From assembly GCA_013400115.1 (NCBI GenBank), contig VXBP01003681.1, positions 62,001-126,000 of the forward strand: a stretch of 64,000 bases of DNA, read 5' to 3'. Both the position numbers and the translations under genes were made by a program. The DNA is from Rhinopomastus cyanomelas (taxonomy: Eukaryota > Chordata > Aves > Bucerotiformes > Rhinopomastidae). The notes below the pieces were generated by a model. It was not told the DNA's origin. It saw only the letters and a program-made list of their open reading frames with translations, and made no database searches. Numbering within the stretch: position 1 is the first letter of the stretch; the number at the start of each line of letters is the position of its first letter. Positions 10,309 through 25,300 of this stretch are shown one piece after another.

Positions 10309-13300
10309 CTGTAGAAAGAAAATAGAAATATTAGGCTTTGCATGGTTGATACCAAGGTAAATATAAATAAATAGAGCTTAGTAACAAGAACTGGGTGATG
10401 CAGTGTTTTGGCAGTGAGGTTTTGCAAGCTACAGGTAACCCCTGAGAAAATACACTAGAATCAGCAGGAGGCCAAGAACTCACTCATTCTCATAAAGAGC
10501 AGCAAAACTGCTGATCTGAAAATGTTAATTTTGCTCAAGATACCAGGCTGGACAAACAGATGCTTTTACATGAGAACAAGAATTCCCTGTCCAGTCCTTG
10601 AGAGAATTTATTTCGTCCTCTAAAAGGTTTTCTTCTGCATTTTGTCCTCTGAGTATCTCTACTTAGTAGCCTTACATTCCAGGTCTCTCATGATAGCAGT
10701 GTCCGTTTGACTGACAGCAGCGTAAACAACTTGCCTGAAGTTGTCATCTTCAAGGCTCTTTCCTGTTTTACATTTGTAAGTATCTGTATTTTGTGTATTT
10801 TATGCCAGGTACTAATCATTGGAAAATAAACCTTCCTAAAGAACTTGCTGGCTTCAAGCTTTGAGCTGCCTAATAGAGCCACCACAAGTAACCTAGGGGT
10901 CCTGTATTTTAGCCAAGTGGAAGAAGAATCTGGAAGATTCCAGCATAAACTGCATTAAATATACAACAGTTCTGATTTAAGCGTAGTCTGTCCTTTTTGT
11001 TTACAGTGACACAGAGACCACAGATAATGGGCATCATCTGCTTTCCAGCACTTCACAGCATATCCAGATGATGCACAGAGGGATTCTTACCAGAGATCCA
11101 TCTGGTGTGCCAACTTCAGGAGAAAGTAAAAAATAGGAGCAGAGAAGGTAACTTACCCCCAGAAGATTTTTAGGCACGTAGCCTTCTTTGTCATTGAGGC
11201 GGGCCCACCACCACTCTGTTTCATTGTCATCTTTGCGTCTTAGGATAGTAATGGCATCACCCTCATGGAAAGACAACTCATCATTGTTCTGGGCTTCATA
11301 ATCCCAGAGAGCATACACCACTCCTTTATTCATCACTCCCAACTTCTCCTGCACTCCTGTTAACAAATCAAAGAACACACTGGATCATAAAATGTCCTGT
11401 TCTTCCCTTTCACTTCCTCAGCTTGGACACTGTGGCCTAAATATTAAGCCTTCTATTAATTTTTTAGCAACTATTTTCATCACTTTTGTGATTAAATGCT
11501 TTCAGAAATTAATTTCTATCTACTGCATGACACAACCAAATTCTACAGAGTATTTTAAACCAATTTAGAGCACTAAGTTTTTCTAGTATATGTGTAATAG
11601 GAAATGGATAGTATTTTTAATCTTTTCATTCAAAAAAGGGTAAAAACAGTTTCATTAAATATTTGAGCAAAGCAGCTTTAAAGAACTGCTGCTTCTCTCC
11701 CTCATAGGCCTGCTTTCTATAGCTGGTCTTACACAGTAACACTGAAGCTTTTGAAAATCTGCCCACTGTCAGGTTTGTAGAACCTTAATGAAACTTGCAT
11801 CCTCTGATGTGATATAAAAATTTGCTTTATCAGGGTATTTTTCTTGCAAAATCTAGTAACTAAATACATTTGGAAGTTAAGTTTTGCACAGAGCAAGTGT
11901 GTGTTCATGTGATCTGATACAAATTTGTGCACCTGGAAATGGGAGTGTCACTCAAGATACTCACCATTGCTATTCTAAACCTTCCCATGGAAGAATTTCC
12001 TTGAAATTAAGATGAATAAAACTTTACAAATCTGTAACGTTAAAGGTACATCTGTAGTCACTCAGAGAACAGAAGGACTTTGAGCAATATAGTAATGGTA
12101 AGAGTGTTCTGATTTTAGCATTTTGGAAGTTTAGCATTTTGAAAGAACAGGTGATGGGCAGTACTGTCAAGTTTGAGGCCTAAGCAGATGTTTCATGCAT
12201 ATTGGAAAGACAGAAAGGGAGGCATTTTCTTAAAGCTTAACAAGTTTGTAAAGTGGTGTGACTGCTTACCATACAAGAACTGGGAACACTGAATATAACC
12301 TTCTTCCATCTCTTCACACTTGTCTGCAGCAGTTTCTATATCACTTATAGTTGAAGCAAAAATGGCTGCTCCTGATTCAACCAGAAGTTTGCAGAGGTGA
12401 ACACTATTGCAAGAAGCAGCGCAATGCAAAGGTGTCCTGAAATAAAGCAAAAACCCATCCATGAATCCTAACTCTCTCGTCCTGTGATATGGAGTTCAGG
12501 CCATCTTTTCAAGAAAATTGTACTTTATGATTGTGGTGTGTGTATGTATTGTCCAAAACCTTGCAGGCAATCGGAGTAGATGAGGATTTACATTAGTCTA
12601 CTGAAGGCAAACATCATAAAATACCATAGCAAGAAATGTTGGTGTGTGTTGCTTAGAAAGCTGCTAGGTATAAAAGGGTATTTCCCAATGTGCCTTTGAA
12701 AGGCAAAAGAAAGCAAAATGGCAAAGGAGATCAGCATAGCAAGGTTTCACATCCCCTCCAAATGCTTCAAAAGTGCTACATCTACCTGTAGGGGAGATGC
12801 CTTCAGGAACACCGAAATCTGTGGTGGGTTATACTAAGATAAGCACACTTTTGCCAGTTGTTGGTTACAGTTTAATTATTTCAGCATCCGAATGAGACAC
12901 ACAACTAAAACTCTTAGGTAAAACCAAACTGCAGTATGATTTCAGTGTGCTTGCATGTGAGTTGAACACACTAACCTGGCATTTGAGGTTGTCACCACCT
13001 TGAGATGACGAAGTGCTCACTTGTTGAGGTTAAATGAAATTGTTCCCAAAACAGGAAACTGATTGTGGACCAAAACAGTGTCTCTCCAAGACACCAAATT
13101 AAAAATCTTGACACTTACCACCCATCGCTGTCTGCTGCGTTTACATTTACACCAAAGTCAAGCAGGAACTTCACAATGTGGTGATGACCAGCACACACTG
13201 CATTATGCAAAGGTGTAATTCCTTCATCATTTGGCTTACTGGGATCATCAACCTATCAAAAACAAAACAGTTCAGCATTTTGCTTTGTTCTAAATATTTA

Positions 13301-16300
13301 AAACAACTGTCATTGCATAAAAGCTCACCTCATATATGATTCGTTGTACGAGATCAAATTCTCCCTCCAAAGAAGCATCGAGGAGGAGGGCCAGTGGATT
13401 GAACTTAACTCTCAAACCGTGGCCTGTTCTTTCAGAGTTAGGCTTCTTCAAGTTGGTACGTTTTGCCTGAGTAGAAATGAATGTTGAAAAGCATTATTTT
13501 GGGTTTCATACATCATACAATTTATTCCGTTGTTTTCACCTCGATTAAGAATCCCTGCCTCCTTAAACAGTGATTAGAACTATGCAAACATTTCTATTAT
13601 GAAGTCTCCAAATAAAAGGCCTGATATGTTACTGTATCTTATTCAGTTAAAAAATGAAAGAGTATGCCAATATAACTGAGAAGTTTCCCATTAGAGGTAG
13701 TGAGTACCAGAAAACAAAAAACTAAAGTGAATGGTATCTGAGCACTAGTGTCTTGATTGTATCTAAACAAACTGAATGTGCTTCTGGTGGATTTGTCTTG
13801 AGACAACGTCAAAACTTCTGCTTAGACTAGAAATCATGACACAATGAAGCCTGAGCACCAGTCTCTACTGGGAGGAATCTTTGCCTTGAACTAGCAACAG
13901 CATCTGCTCCAGGTCAGTACAGACAAGTTAGGAGTTTTGCTGTGGAAAAGCACAGAACATGATGCTCTTTTAAGTGACAGCCAGTGTTACCAGAAGAAGC
14001 AGTCTCAAGATCTGAAACATATTCAAAAGTGCTCTGAGAATATTCCAAATCATTCTCACTTGTCCTTGACACTTTTCACAAAAAAAAAAAATACAGCTTT
14101 TATAGAATGCTTTTAGTCTCTACCAGAGTAAGAGTCATATTCATTTGTGCTTTTATTTAGTACAGCTATTTAAGTTTCGAAAATAAACCTCTAACATTAT
14201 GAATAATATCTGTTGTTGGCATATTCCATTCCTCCAGATATATCCCAGCTCATTTGTGCCTGTGGAAAGTGGACATAGAGCCCTGTGCACACCACAGTCA
14301 GATTGTCCTGCTGTCCATCAAAAAGCAGAGATTTTTTTAAACTAATGCTAAAGAAAGTCATATCAGCAACTAATAATAAAATTACTTCCAAGTTTCAACT
14401 CTCCATATATTGTAAGCTTTGGAAATGACAATTATCTAGAAAACTCTGGTTTTCTAGCAACAAGCAACGAGCCCATTAGAAAAACATTTCTGCTCAAACA
14501 ATCATCTATGTTACCCTAGTCTCATGTCTCTGCTGAGAGGGGGGAAAAAGGTTAACTTCTCCCAGAACAGTTAATTCAGCTCACTGGAAAATCCAAAAGC
14601 TTCCCACAGGGGTAAGCTTACCTGTAGTTTCATACAGCTATCATTATAGTCTTGGGGAAATTAAATAAGTCTTTTGCATGGACTCCCAGATTCCAGAAAT
14701 AGTTCTACAGAAGTATATTCCTAAAACAGTTCGATGACATATATTACATACAGTTTTCTGTTCCCAGTATGCCTGTTTTTGTTACTAAACAGTTAATGAG
14801 TAAACAGACTAATCCATCAGAATCATCCTTGGAGCCTGCCTGGTCTTTCAGCATCATGAAACTTGAAGTGCAACCATGCCATTTAGCATCAGCTTGCCAC
14901 CTTCCAGTTATGCTTAAACACATTTCTATACTTCACAAACTTGTCTTTTTGCTTCATTACTTACTGGAGGAAGTGGAGGAGGAAGAGCAGGTGGCAATGG
15001 TACTTCATCTTCTGCTGGAGAACTGACCTCAGGTGTGGGACTGGACGACTGTTCAGTAGAAGGAACTATAGCAGGATTGTTGTTGTTATCCTCAGTTGTC
15101 TCAGGTGTTTGATTTGTGGTTTCAGTGCTTATCAGTTCCTCAGTAGCAGGAGAAGGTAATTCATTATCATTGGCATCTGACGAAGGGGGTGGCTCATCAG
15201 GAAGAGGAACTGTAGGTTGCACAGAAATAGGTTCTTCAATATTGCCATTGGTACTAGCATTACCATTATCAACATCTGCTAAGATGCCTATGAAGTCCTG
15301 TGGATTGCTTGGCTGATAGAAAGGAGCACTTTCTATCCCTCCAGCAAGTGTATTAAATCGCTGATACAATAGTTTTTGTATATTTGGTCCACTTGGACCT
15401 TCTGGTTCAGTGATAGAACTACGCTTCTTTAATGGCCTAGGAGCATTGGCCAGTTTTCTTCTCAGAGCTTCAAGATCAGCATCACTTTGATATCGTAGGG
15501 GAGAATGCACAATAGGTGTGAGCTTAGTAGGACTGAGAGGACGAGGAATGTTTTCCACATTGCTATTTTCACTGGGTGGTGGAGCAGTTTCCAGCTCTTG
15601 ATCTTTTTCAGAGACCTCAGTCTGTGGCTGGGACTGTGGTTGTGAAGAAGTCTGGGCAGGCAAAGGAGCATGAAGGAATGGTAAGGGTGAGGGAGAAGTT
15701 GAACCAGATTGTAGTACAGGTTTTCCATAAACTGAAAAGCAAAATACAGAACGGTAAAGAACAGAATTACAGAATAAAGTAACTCCAAATAAACAGTGTC
15801 TATCTCTGTTGCTGCTTCTTTGACACTAATACAGAAAGAGAAGAACCCTCATTATATTTGAACCTATGAAAATACAAATACTCACCTGTTGGTAATGGTG
15901 ATGCTCCTTACAATACGCTACAAGCAATGCTTGGAATGTTTTTTCCTTTTTCATGAGGAAACAAGTAAGATGAGAAAAACTCTCCCCTCTAGTCAGAGGG
16001 GTTTTTTTAAACTGTTTTTCTCAAAAGTATTGGTAGAGTATCTAACTGCATCTTGTTGTAAACAAAAAGACAGACGAATGCATGCTTGTTTATCACCCTG
16101 AAAATGTATGACATAATTTTTCTGCCAAGCTACACATATTAAAAATACCTTTCCTCCTCTCAGATTTAGACAACTTTTTCAAATGAACACGGAAAATAAA
16201 CTAAGCCCAAGAAGTAGACCTTAGCAGCCTGTTTCAAAGGAAAAAAAAACAAAGCAAAATATATTCTACCTGCTTTTACTGACTTATTTAAGGTATTGTA

Positions 16301-19300
16301 CACAGCTTGTTGATAATTCTTTGGTGGTGTTGCTTGCTGAAGGTACATTGAGTAGATGGAACTGGAGTTTACGGTCTGTGGCCCTTTTCTGGGAGACTGA
16401 GGTCTTGATCCTTTATCAGCTAGAAAGGGTCTGATTGCCACAGTTAAAGGGAGTTCTGGCCTGCCATCTCCTCCTGGAAACAAGGGGGGACCGGAAGGTT
16501 GATACGTAGGGCTGGGAGGTACAGAAATTCTCTGTTGAATCTGTTGCGAAGAGCTGGGCTGATGTACGTTGCTTGGCAGCGGAAGCGGAACAGGTCTTTG
16601 CCAATTTGTTGCACTGGTGCCAGGTCTGGGCAGACTGCCATCCTTCCGTCTTTCTAGAGAATTTGTAGAACCTGTTCCTAAGGGAACTGGACTTGGATAG
16701 GTCCCATAGTTTTGAGGCAACTGCTTGCTTACACCAGGAACTGTTGGTGGCACCTTCCCCAGGTCAAGACCCTATGTAAGAATAATAGTATATGCCATTA
16801 ATTAAAGAAAATATTTCCAAGCAAGTTTACTTCTCATTAAACTGAACATACTGTGACATCTTGTGTGACAGCAAATGAACCAGTATAAGTAATCTGTGTT
16901 CCTTAATCACTAGGTATGATTCTACCCCAGTTTATCACAAGAGCTCATCATACATCAGACAGAAGCCATGGTTTAAAAGCATCTTCAGCTATAATACACT
17001 AATAGGAATCCAAACCTATTTGCATACTCTCAAAGCCTGAATAACTTGTTTGAAGTTCCAGATCTGATAACATACTTGAAAATGCATAGTGTGATAACAG
17101 TATACAAAAACTATTTAACAACAAGGTCCTTAAAAGATTAAAAGTCTTAAAGAATTCATAAAGTAGTAGAACAGTGCAGACAGACCATACCAGTGGACTC
17201 AAGGATGGGTTTACTAACTTCTTTTGAGAGATTTGTGTGAGGAAAAAAGAGCACACTGAAAAAGTGATAATCTACACCAGAGCAAAGAGTAACAAAGATT
17301 TGAATTATAAAAATAAGGTAGGATGGATGATTAGGGAAAGCAAAGGGAGAAAAAAGAGGAGAGCAAGTATGTAAAAGAACAGGAAGGAATATGAACTACT
17401 GACTACTAAGTTGAAAAAAAAATTGTGATTAGTAAGAATAGAAAGGAATGAGAAGCATACATCAGTAGTTTTCGACTTTTTAAATAATCATTATCAGGAA
17501 AACTGAGTATGTACGTAACTGAGGTGAGTTACGCTACAGAAGCAAAAAGGTTTCTAATTTCAGCAAAACCGATCCATAAATGCATCGCAGATGAAACGCA
17601 CCAGCTTATCTGTACTTCCTAATACTGAAGTTGGCAAGGGCTGGCTGGATATAGTTCCCTGTTTTACAGCAGTATCCATGCTTGATTCTTTCCAGTCTGT
17701 GTTGGAGATCTGTGGAGGTTTCACCACAGGGGTTGAACCTTGTTTAAGTATTGGCCAACTTCCATCATTAGCTTTAAAACAGACAAAAAAATACTACATT
17801 TAAGATCATGCACACCGTCATTGTAAACAAGCAAAACAACATGTGAAATGAAATACCTTAGATTACAACAAGGATTCACTTGATTCCAGAAGTGAGATGA
17901 ATTACTATTAAATGTTTGATTCACAAATCAGTAGTGAAAGCCAAATCACCACATCCACTATGCTGTTCACTACTCTCTGACATTCAAATTGTACTGAAAA
18001 TTTTATGGAAAAGAATGGTTAAAATTTTGGTTTAAGCAAGGCATGCTCTACTGGTAAGAGAAAATAGGTTTAGAACAGAATTCTTACAGAAATATTTAAT
18101 CAACACATGATTTATGGTACTATGCAAAGACACTCTCAAAGTATGCTAAATGTTAAGTCTATTTACACTGTAAGTGGAATTACTCCGAACTTAAACTATG
18201 GTTACTAGATTTGTTCACTCATAACAGCAGTGGGGTGGAACAAAAGCATACACTCCTGCACTGGAAAGGGTGGTTAGCTTACCTTTTGTTTTTCCTCAGC
18301 ATACTCGCCTGTCAAAATTGCCCCAGAGACATAACTTTAAGAAATGTATAGAGTCAGCTGACAGCTTCAACTCACAGTGTCAGGATACAAGTCATGTGCT
18401 TTTAACTTCCTCATATGCAAAACAACATGCACAGCTGCATGTAAACTGAGGCAATAAATCCTCAATGAAGTTTTAGAAGCATTGATGCGTTACTTTATTA
18501 ATGGCATGAGACTATTTAATTTCTGTTCTCTAAGTAGCCACAAGAGTTTAAACAGCCTGATAATTAGATCTGCTTTACAGTAGGTAAATAGATTCCTCGT
18601 TTGATTCTACAGCTTTGATTTGCTTTTTAAAGATCAAGCCTCAGGTTTCTCTTACTCAAAAATGAACTTGGAGATAATTTCTCCTTCCCTGTTGCACGTA
18701 GTTATCTTAATGGAGCGTTCAGGATCAGTAAAGATGATATGTAACACGTAACTATACTAGAGGGTAACAACCAAAATGAAGCAGAGTTTGCAGGTGTGTG
18801 TGGAGGTTTACTGAGATTTCTGGACCCCATAGAGAACATCAAATGAAAATCAGGTACTTAATGGCTAAGTTTCTCATTTAACTTCAGTGTCAATCCCCTA
18901 GAAAACAGAATCAGCAAAACCATTTCTGTATTTCTTTGCCACCCTCTTGTCTAGGAGATAATAAAGTCTAAGAACAAGCTTCACAGAAATGTTCTAATTA
19001 CAGTTAATTCAAGTGTCATCATTCCACTTTCTATGCGTAAGCCTTAGCTTGTTATTTTCAGTATCCCTGTTCTTCCCCACCCATTGAGGATGTTCTGTAA
19101 CTCCTGCAAGGTTACAGGTTTTAATAATACTTGGCTTTGAAGATCAGTAGAAGGTGTTAGAACTAATTCACACTAAACATGAAAACACAAAATCAACAGC
19201 AAAAACCCCAAGAACTTCATTCTCTTACCTGTAAATGAAAGCCCACACTATTCTATTAGAAAGACAGTTTTACAACTATTTTTTGTAATCTTTCACCTTC

Positions 19301-22300
19301 CGAGTATCAGCACATTCATCCCCAGATGCAAAGATAGGAGATTGGAACTAAATTCAAGCTCTAACTTCTCTGTTTTCTTCAACTTACATAAACACCAGAA
19401 CGTAACTCTTCCCACCTTCATGTCCTTCAAATTACAATCTGGCACCCTTGCCAACAAGTGTGTGCCTTTTTGAGTGCACCTCTCACCTACTCCCACAACT
19501 CAAGCGGAGTCTCACGCACTTAACTAAGCTGTTAATGCAATTGTTGGCTGCAGCATGCAGCATCAAAGCCTGTGAAAAAGGTGCTAAGAGGAAATAGCCA
19601 AACAGTGTCTGCCTTCTGCTATCTTTGGTAGGACTGAACAGGTTCCAGATGCTCTTGACCATCCGATGGCAATGCCCTTCTGACAAGTCCTCACTACCTC
19701 CTGCTCTCAGCCATCCCACAGACATCCCAGTCGAGTGGCTCAATTTTCTCCTTGTGGTCTGCCACATCAGGACTTCCTAACACCCAGAGTATTCCAGCTC
19801 CCACCAGCCCACTTTGTATTTACATGAGTAAGACAGTGACATGCAGACACAAAAGGTTTTATGCATTTTCTGATTTTACCTACTATTTTGTAGGTCTCTC
19901 TATCCAAGACAGCAGCTGAAGGGCAAACGAAGTGTGACATTTTTGTCTGGTAGAAGTCAGCAAGATTGTTGCTATTGACTTGGACAGAGTGAGCTTTTAT
20001 GCCAACTCGGGGGTCAGTATAATGAAGACTCAAAGTTTTCCACAGAGTGACTCAAGCTAAATGTGAACATAAAATGCATCTATCTAGTCTGATACATACT
20101 ACAACGTGCTTTGGTGATTACCAGAAATATTCTAACAACAATTAGAAAATGTAAAGTTTTTTCAATGAAGAAAACTTGTCCCTAGGATACTAGTTTAGTC
20201 CTCCAGGGATTAATATGCTGCAAATCTGTTTACTTCAAAGATGAAAAGCAACTTCTCAATAATTTCACATTTCAACAGCATCTCCTGCATGCCAGACCAC
20301 AAGACAAGTTCTGAAGATGCTGTTTAATATGCATCTGTATGCAAGAGCTCAGATGACCATATTAGAAACTGAGTTCTTAGCTAGCCAGAGATCTTCTGTG
20401 GACTCACAGTGCTGGGTGTCAGACAGAGTAGGTGCCAGGCGGATGACATTGTGAACAGCAGACTGAAGAGGAGTGGGAGGTGACAGAATAGGATCCACTA
20501 TTATGTCTAAATCAGAAACCTTCCAGGTGTCTGGAGATTTTTTCACACACCCACAGTCTGTCTCTACCGGACACACCAAGGAAGATCCAGTTACACAAAA
20601 AAAGAAAGAAAAAAAAGTGGTGGAAAAATTATAACAATGACAATGGAGAAATCAGAACAGGAACACTCAGATAATGAGAAATAAAAGCATGACAGCTGAA
20701 AAACATCTATTTCTTTTCTTCCTGGGAGTATACAAGCTTCTTCTTACGTAAATCTATCTGATAGGACTTTACTCAAACACATTCAGAGCATTAAACACAA
20801 AGTCAGTCCTAAGGTAGAAAAATTACTTATATAAACATAAAAAAAGTTATCAGTCATAGATCTTGAAACAGCCTGAGGTAGGTCTACAAGTAGGTACGTG
20901 TATCTTCTAGGGCTGATATTTACAAAATAATTACCTTTTGGTTTGTGAACTTAAAAGTTACAAGCTGCCCTTCTCTATACATTTAAGTCATTCTAGATTT
21001 TAAAGACATTTCCATAAAGCCACAGTGATTGGTCTAGCCTTGGAATTAAATAAAATCTATTACCAAATCACTAATATAAATGAAAAAAAACCCCTAGATA
21101 TTTTAAAGCTTTATTTGGGTAGTTTCATTTCCCGATCTTGGGAATTTTTGGGGGGAATTTCTGATACTCTTTGTTCAATCTATCTTCCTTCTCTTTGTTC
21201 TTCCACGCGTGGAAGCACGCTGCAAGCTTTGGGGGAACATTAAGTATTGGAATGTAGGTGAATATTATAGAAGCTTTGCTCCTGTGGTCATCGTTTATCT
21301 CATTTGTAGCTCTCCCAGGAGACCAGGTAATCTAAGTGGTTACACCCGTGGGATTGTACATTATGCATGTTTTCCAAACTTAACTATTTCTTAAGAATTC
21401 TTATTTTGCTAAAATGTGAACAGAAAGGTGAGCTTTGCCAGAATAAGAATGTAAGGTACAAATGCCATGACCTGTTTAATTCCGTCTCCAATGTAAATTA
21501 ATAATATTAGTAACAATAATAGTTCAATTTCATAGTGTTGATGGAACTACTAATCATGGAAGACACTGAAGCCAACTTTGAACATTAAGTTCTGGGCAGT
21601 GCTCTGGATGGGCAGCAGCTTCACTAATGAAGGTAGAAACACGTAAACAGTACCAAAATTAATGTTATTCTTCTTAAGAAATGCCGCAAGAACCATGAAT
21701 TCTCATCTCATTTGAGCCAAAAGCCTCACACAGTTCTATTCTGTTTTCCTATTCAGTCTCCTGAGAATTATGACTATTTTCACTGGTTCCCTAGCTTTGT
21801 TTTACAGTGTGTTGCTATTTGGCAAGTAAACAGTTGTTTATAATATAGTGTGTCACAAATTTCGTTATTCAAAGACACAAGCTACTGGAAAAGCTGTCAA
21901 AGACAGAATACAGAATCTGTGAAGGAACACGTGCTCCTTTCAGTAGTGAGCCAGAGAGAAAAATGGAAAAATGTTATAGAAAACACTCCATCTCCCAAGA
22001 AAAATGAATAAGAAGAGGCAAAACTGTCTCTCATGAAATGACTAACATCCAATGGACAGTATCAAGACAACTAAAACTTGCCTCCTCCATTACAGGCATT
22101 ATGTCAACATTAGGTCTCCTAAGATCACTCCTGTTCTTTACAAGTTCTTTCCAAACAATGCGTATTCACAAACACCATACTTAAGTGCTTACCAGATTTT
22201 GATCTTCCATGTGTTGAGCTAGAAGCAATGGTGAGAGACTGTGGTTTAACTGGATCTATTGGTACAGTGTAAGTGCCAGCACTTGGAACTTGGATATAAG

Positions 22301-25300
22301 GTCCTACTGCTGCCACCCTTCCTGAAACGCTCAAGGATGACTGGGGTGATGAAGTTCCATTAATACGATTCAACTAAAAAAAAAAAAAATCAAATTGAAA
22401 TGTGAGCTCCCATTTAATCTAGGCATTTGTGCATGAACAGGAGGTAGAAAATTAATTATTTAGAACCACAGACTGTAATAGCAAAGATACCTTAATAATT
22501 CAGTTACCATATTCCAAAATCCTTAAAATCAACACTTCCAAAAGGAAACTTCACAGCCACAGCACATACGTTTCTTGCAGAAATCTAACTGCATAAGGCC
22601 TCTTATACTGTGCCTTTCTTAGGCAAATGGACTAAGATGATATTAAATTACCAAATCTGTATGGGCTGGAGTTTTCTGCTGAATAGCTCCAGTTGGGAAT
22701 ATAGGTGGAAATTTCCCTAGTTGTTATATGGTCTATTGTTCAACTGATTAATAAACAGTTCCAGGCAACTATCAAAATTAGCTTTATCACACATTTTATT
22801 TAGATTTTTATCAATTTTCCATACTGGAAGACCAGTATTTTATAAAAACAATTTGTTTAATGATTTCATGCTTTAAAACACAGCGCTTAATCACTTTCCT
22901 TCCTAGAAATATAAACTACTAAATTTTAGACATAGTGTGGCCTGTGTCACAAAGAAAAATTAAAAGGAAACATGTTCTGTCTAATAGTTTTCTGATTATC
23001 TATGGAAAACCTTTAAACAGTTTTAAGAAACCTCCTACTTTTAAAATAGGTACTTTAGGTGTAATTGTATTACTTGTCTGAGAAAAAGTGGGTTTCTATG
23101 TAGTTTTTATAGGCACTTGATAAACTAAAGTGTGGCCTTTTTAACAGTTTATCTTACAGGAATGTTTTCTTTTTGACGTGCCTCAACTTTTTTCTTGTAT
23201 AGTCGTTCACGCAACTCATTGATTCGCTTGTCCATCATAGCTACCTCCATATTGCGTTTGTTTAAGAGTTCTTTCTGCTGCTGAAGCTTGGAATTCTGCT
23301 CCTGGTTAAGCCTGTTTCGAATCTTGAAAAGAAAAAGAAAGATTATTTTCCTCAGAACAGTTACTTCATCCTGTCTGTTGTCAAGTGTTAAAAAAACCAA
23401 AGCAATTTGCATCTGCAGCTTGTGCTGACATCTCTATTGTTATGCTTCCACATATGCCTGTCAAATTAGTGTTTGCAACCACGAACAACTCTTAAAACAG
23501 CAAAAGAATAAACTAGTGGAAACCTATTAAATACATGTAGACTGCAGTCCATTTACAGCAAATGGATTTAAGAGTCAAATTAAAAACATTTCAGAACTGA
23601 ATTCCACTGTGAAAAAGTAAGGCATAGGAAATGTTTGTTAAAAGTTAGGTTTAACCAAGACAGTTTGAGTATCATGAAAACTAAGTGACATAAAGACAAT
23701 TATATGCTAATTACAACATCATATTTTAGCTTTTTAAAATCTACAGCTATCAATCACACGTCATCTCTCCATTAATTACCTGTAGCTCTTGATACAACTT
23801 TTTTAATTCTACTCCTGCAGGTCCTGTCATTTGTCCATTGTAAGACTGAAACCCGTTCAGTTTGCCTTTCCTTAAATCCTCCAGTTGCTGAGTAAGTTGA
23901 TCCACTTTTAACACTGCAGCCTGTAGCTCCTGCTGCTTTTCCTGGAACATGGCACTTATATGCTCAATTTCAGTTGCTAAAATTAACAAGACAAAAAAAT
24001 AACAAAAATCAATTGAGATAAGCAGAAGTTGTTCATTTGTTAATTCTACAGGTATTAGTAAACGCACGAGTTTTAATTCTAGTATATCCATGCACACATA
24101 AAATAGTTACGTGTTGGAAATTTGCAGTGGCATTGAGTACACCCTTGACAAGCTTGCTAATGATACCAAACTGGGTGGAGCAGCCAATATGCCAGAGGGA
24201 TGGGATGCCATCCAGAGGAACCTGGGCAAGCTGGAAAAATTGGCCCAGGCAAACCTCATGAGGTTCAACAAAGCATGTGCTGGGTCCTGCACCTGGGCCA
24301 GGACAACCAGCAGTATCACTAAAGACTGGAGGAAGACAAGATGGAGAGCAGCCCTGTTGAAAAAGACCTAGGGGTACTAGTGGATGAAAAGCCAGACATG
24401 AGCCAACAATGTACAATTGCTTCCCTGAAGGCTAACTACACCCTGGGCCACAATAGAAGCGTGGCCAGCAGACTGAGAACTCTGCCTTACTGAGACCTCA
24501 CCTGGAGTCCTGCATGAAGTCCAGAGCCCCCAACACGAACCTGTTAGGGGCATGCCCAGAGTAAGCCATGAAAATTATCAGAGGGCTGACCTCTCTTACG
24601 AGGACAGGCTGAGAGAGTTGGGGTTGTTCAGCCTGAAGAGAAGGTAGCTGTGGGGGTGACACCTTAGAGCAACCTTCCAGTCTCCTACAAAAAGGCTGGG
24701 GAAGAACTGCTCAATAGGGCATGGAACAATAGGACAAGGGGTAATGATTTTAAGGTAGAAAAGGGGAGGATTCAGGTTAGACATCAGAATAAAGTTCCTT
24801 AATCTGAGGGTGGTGTGTCACTGAAACAGGTTACTAGAGAGGTGGTTGAGGCCCCATTCCTGGTGACATTCAAGGTCAGGCTTGGTGAGACTCTAAGCAA
24901 CCTGGTCTAGTGAGTGATGTCCCTGTTTGTAGGCGGGTATTGGACTAGATGACCTCTGGAGGTCCCTTCCAACCCTATGATTCTAACAGTCATACTATTC
25001 TTAATAACTAAAGAATACATTTATTCTGACTGTATGCCTGGCTAGATAAAGTAGCATTATACCCAATTTTTACAGAAACACAGCACCCTCTGTAAGACAA
25101 AAAACTTGCCATTTAAAATCATACTATCAGGATTTTAAAATCAATGCCATATTGAATAGCAATGTATCGGTATTTGCTAGTCATACTAGTAAATACTATT
25201 ACTTTGATATTCCACATACACAGATTGCCATTCATGATCTTGCTGTAGTCCACTTGTCCTCTCATAGCACGGATTTTTTTCAGCTTTGTCTCCTGGGTTT

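Larger units (their letters stand above)
10309..17601 (-). other. PPP1R13B: PPP1R13B short introns 10-16
   Basis: The introns are 10309-11156, 11357-12269, 12437-13118, 13253-13328 (only 76 bases), 13467-14964, 15732-16269 and 16772-17601. I recognise no retroposon or RNA gene in them. Open frames on the plus strand across 14769-15316 are antisense shadows of exon 12. Confidence 0.75.

Noticed and set aside
14769..15316. Plus-strand open frames at the PPP1R13B exon 12 locus
   Set aside because: They are antisense shadows of a Ser/Pro/Glu-rich exon whose minus-strand frame matches ASPP1.
19483..20033. Minus-strand open frames of 94 and 88 codons in PPP1R13B intron 9
   Set aside because: Unlike the 20408-20563 candidate I could not find phase-compatible splice sites, and the translations resemble nothing known to me.
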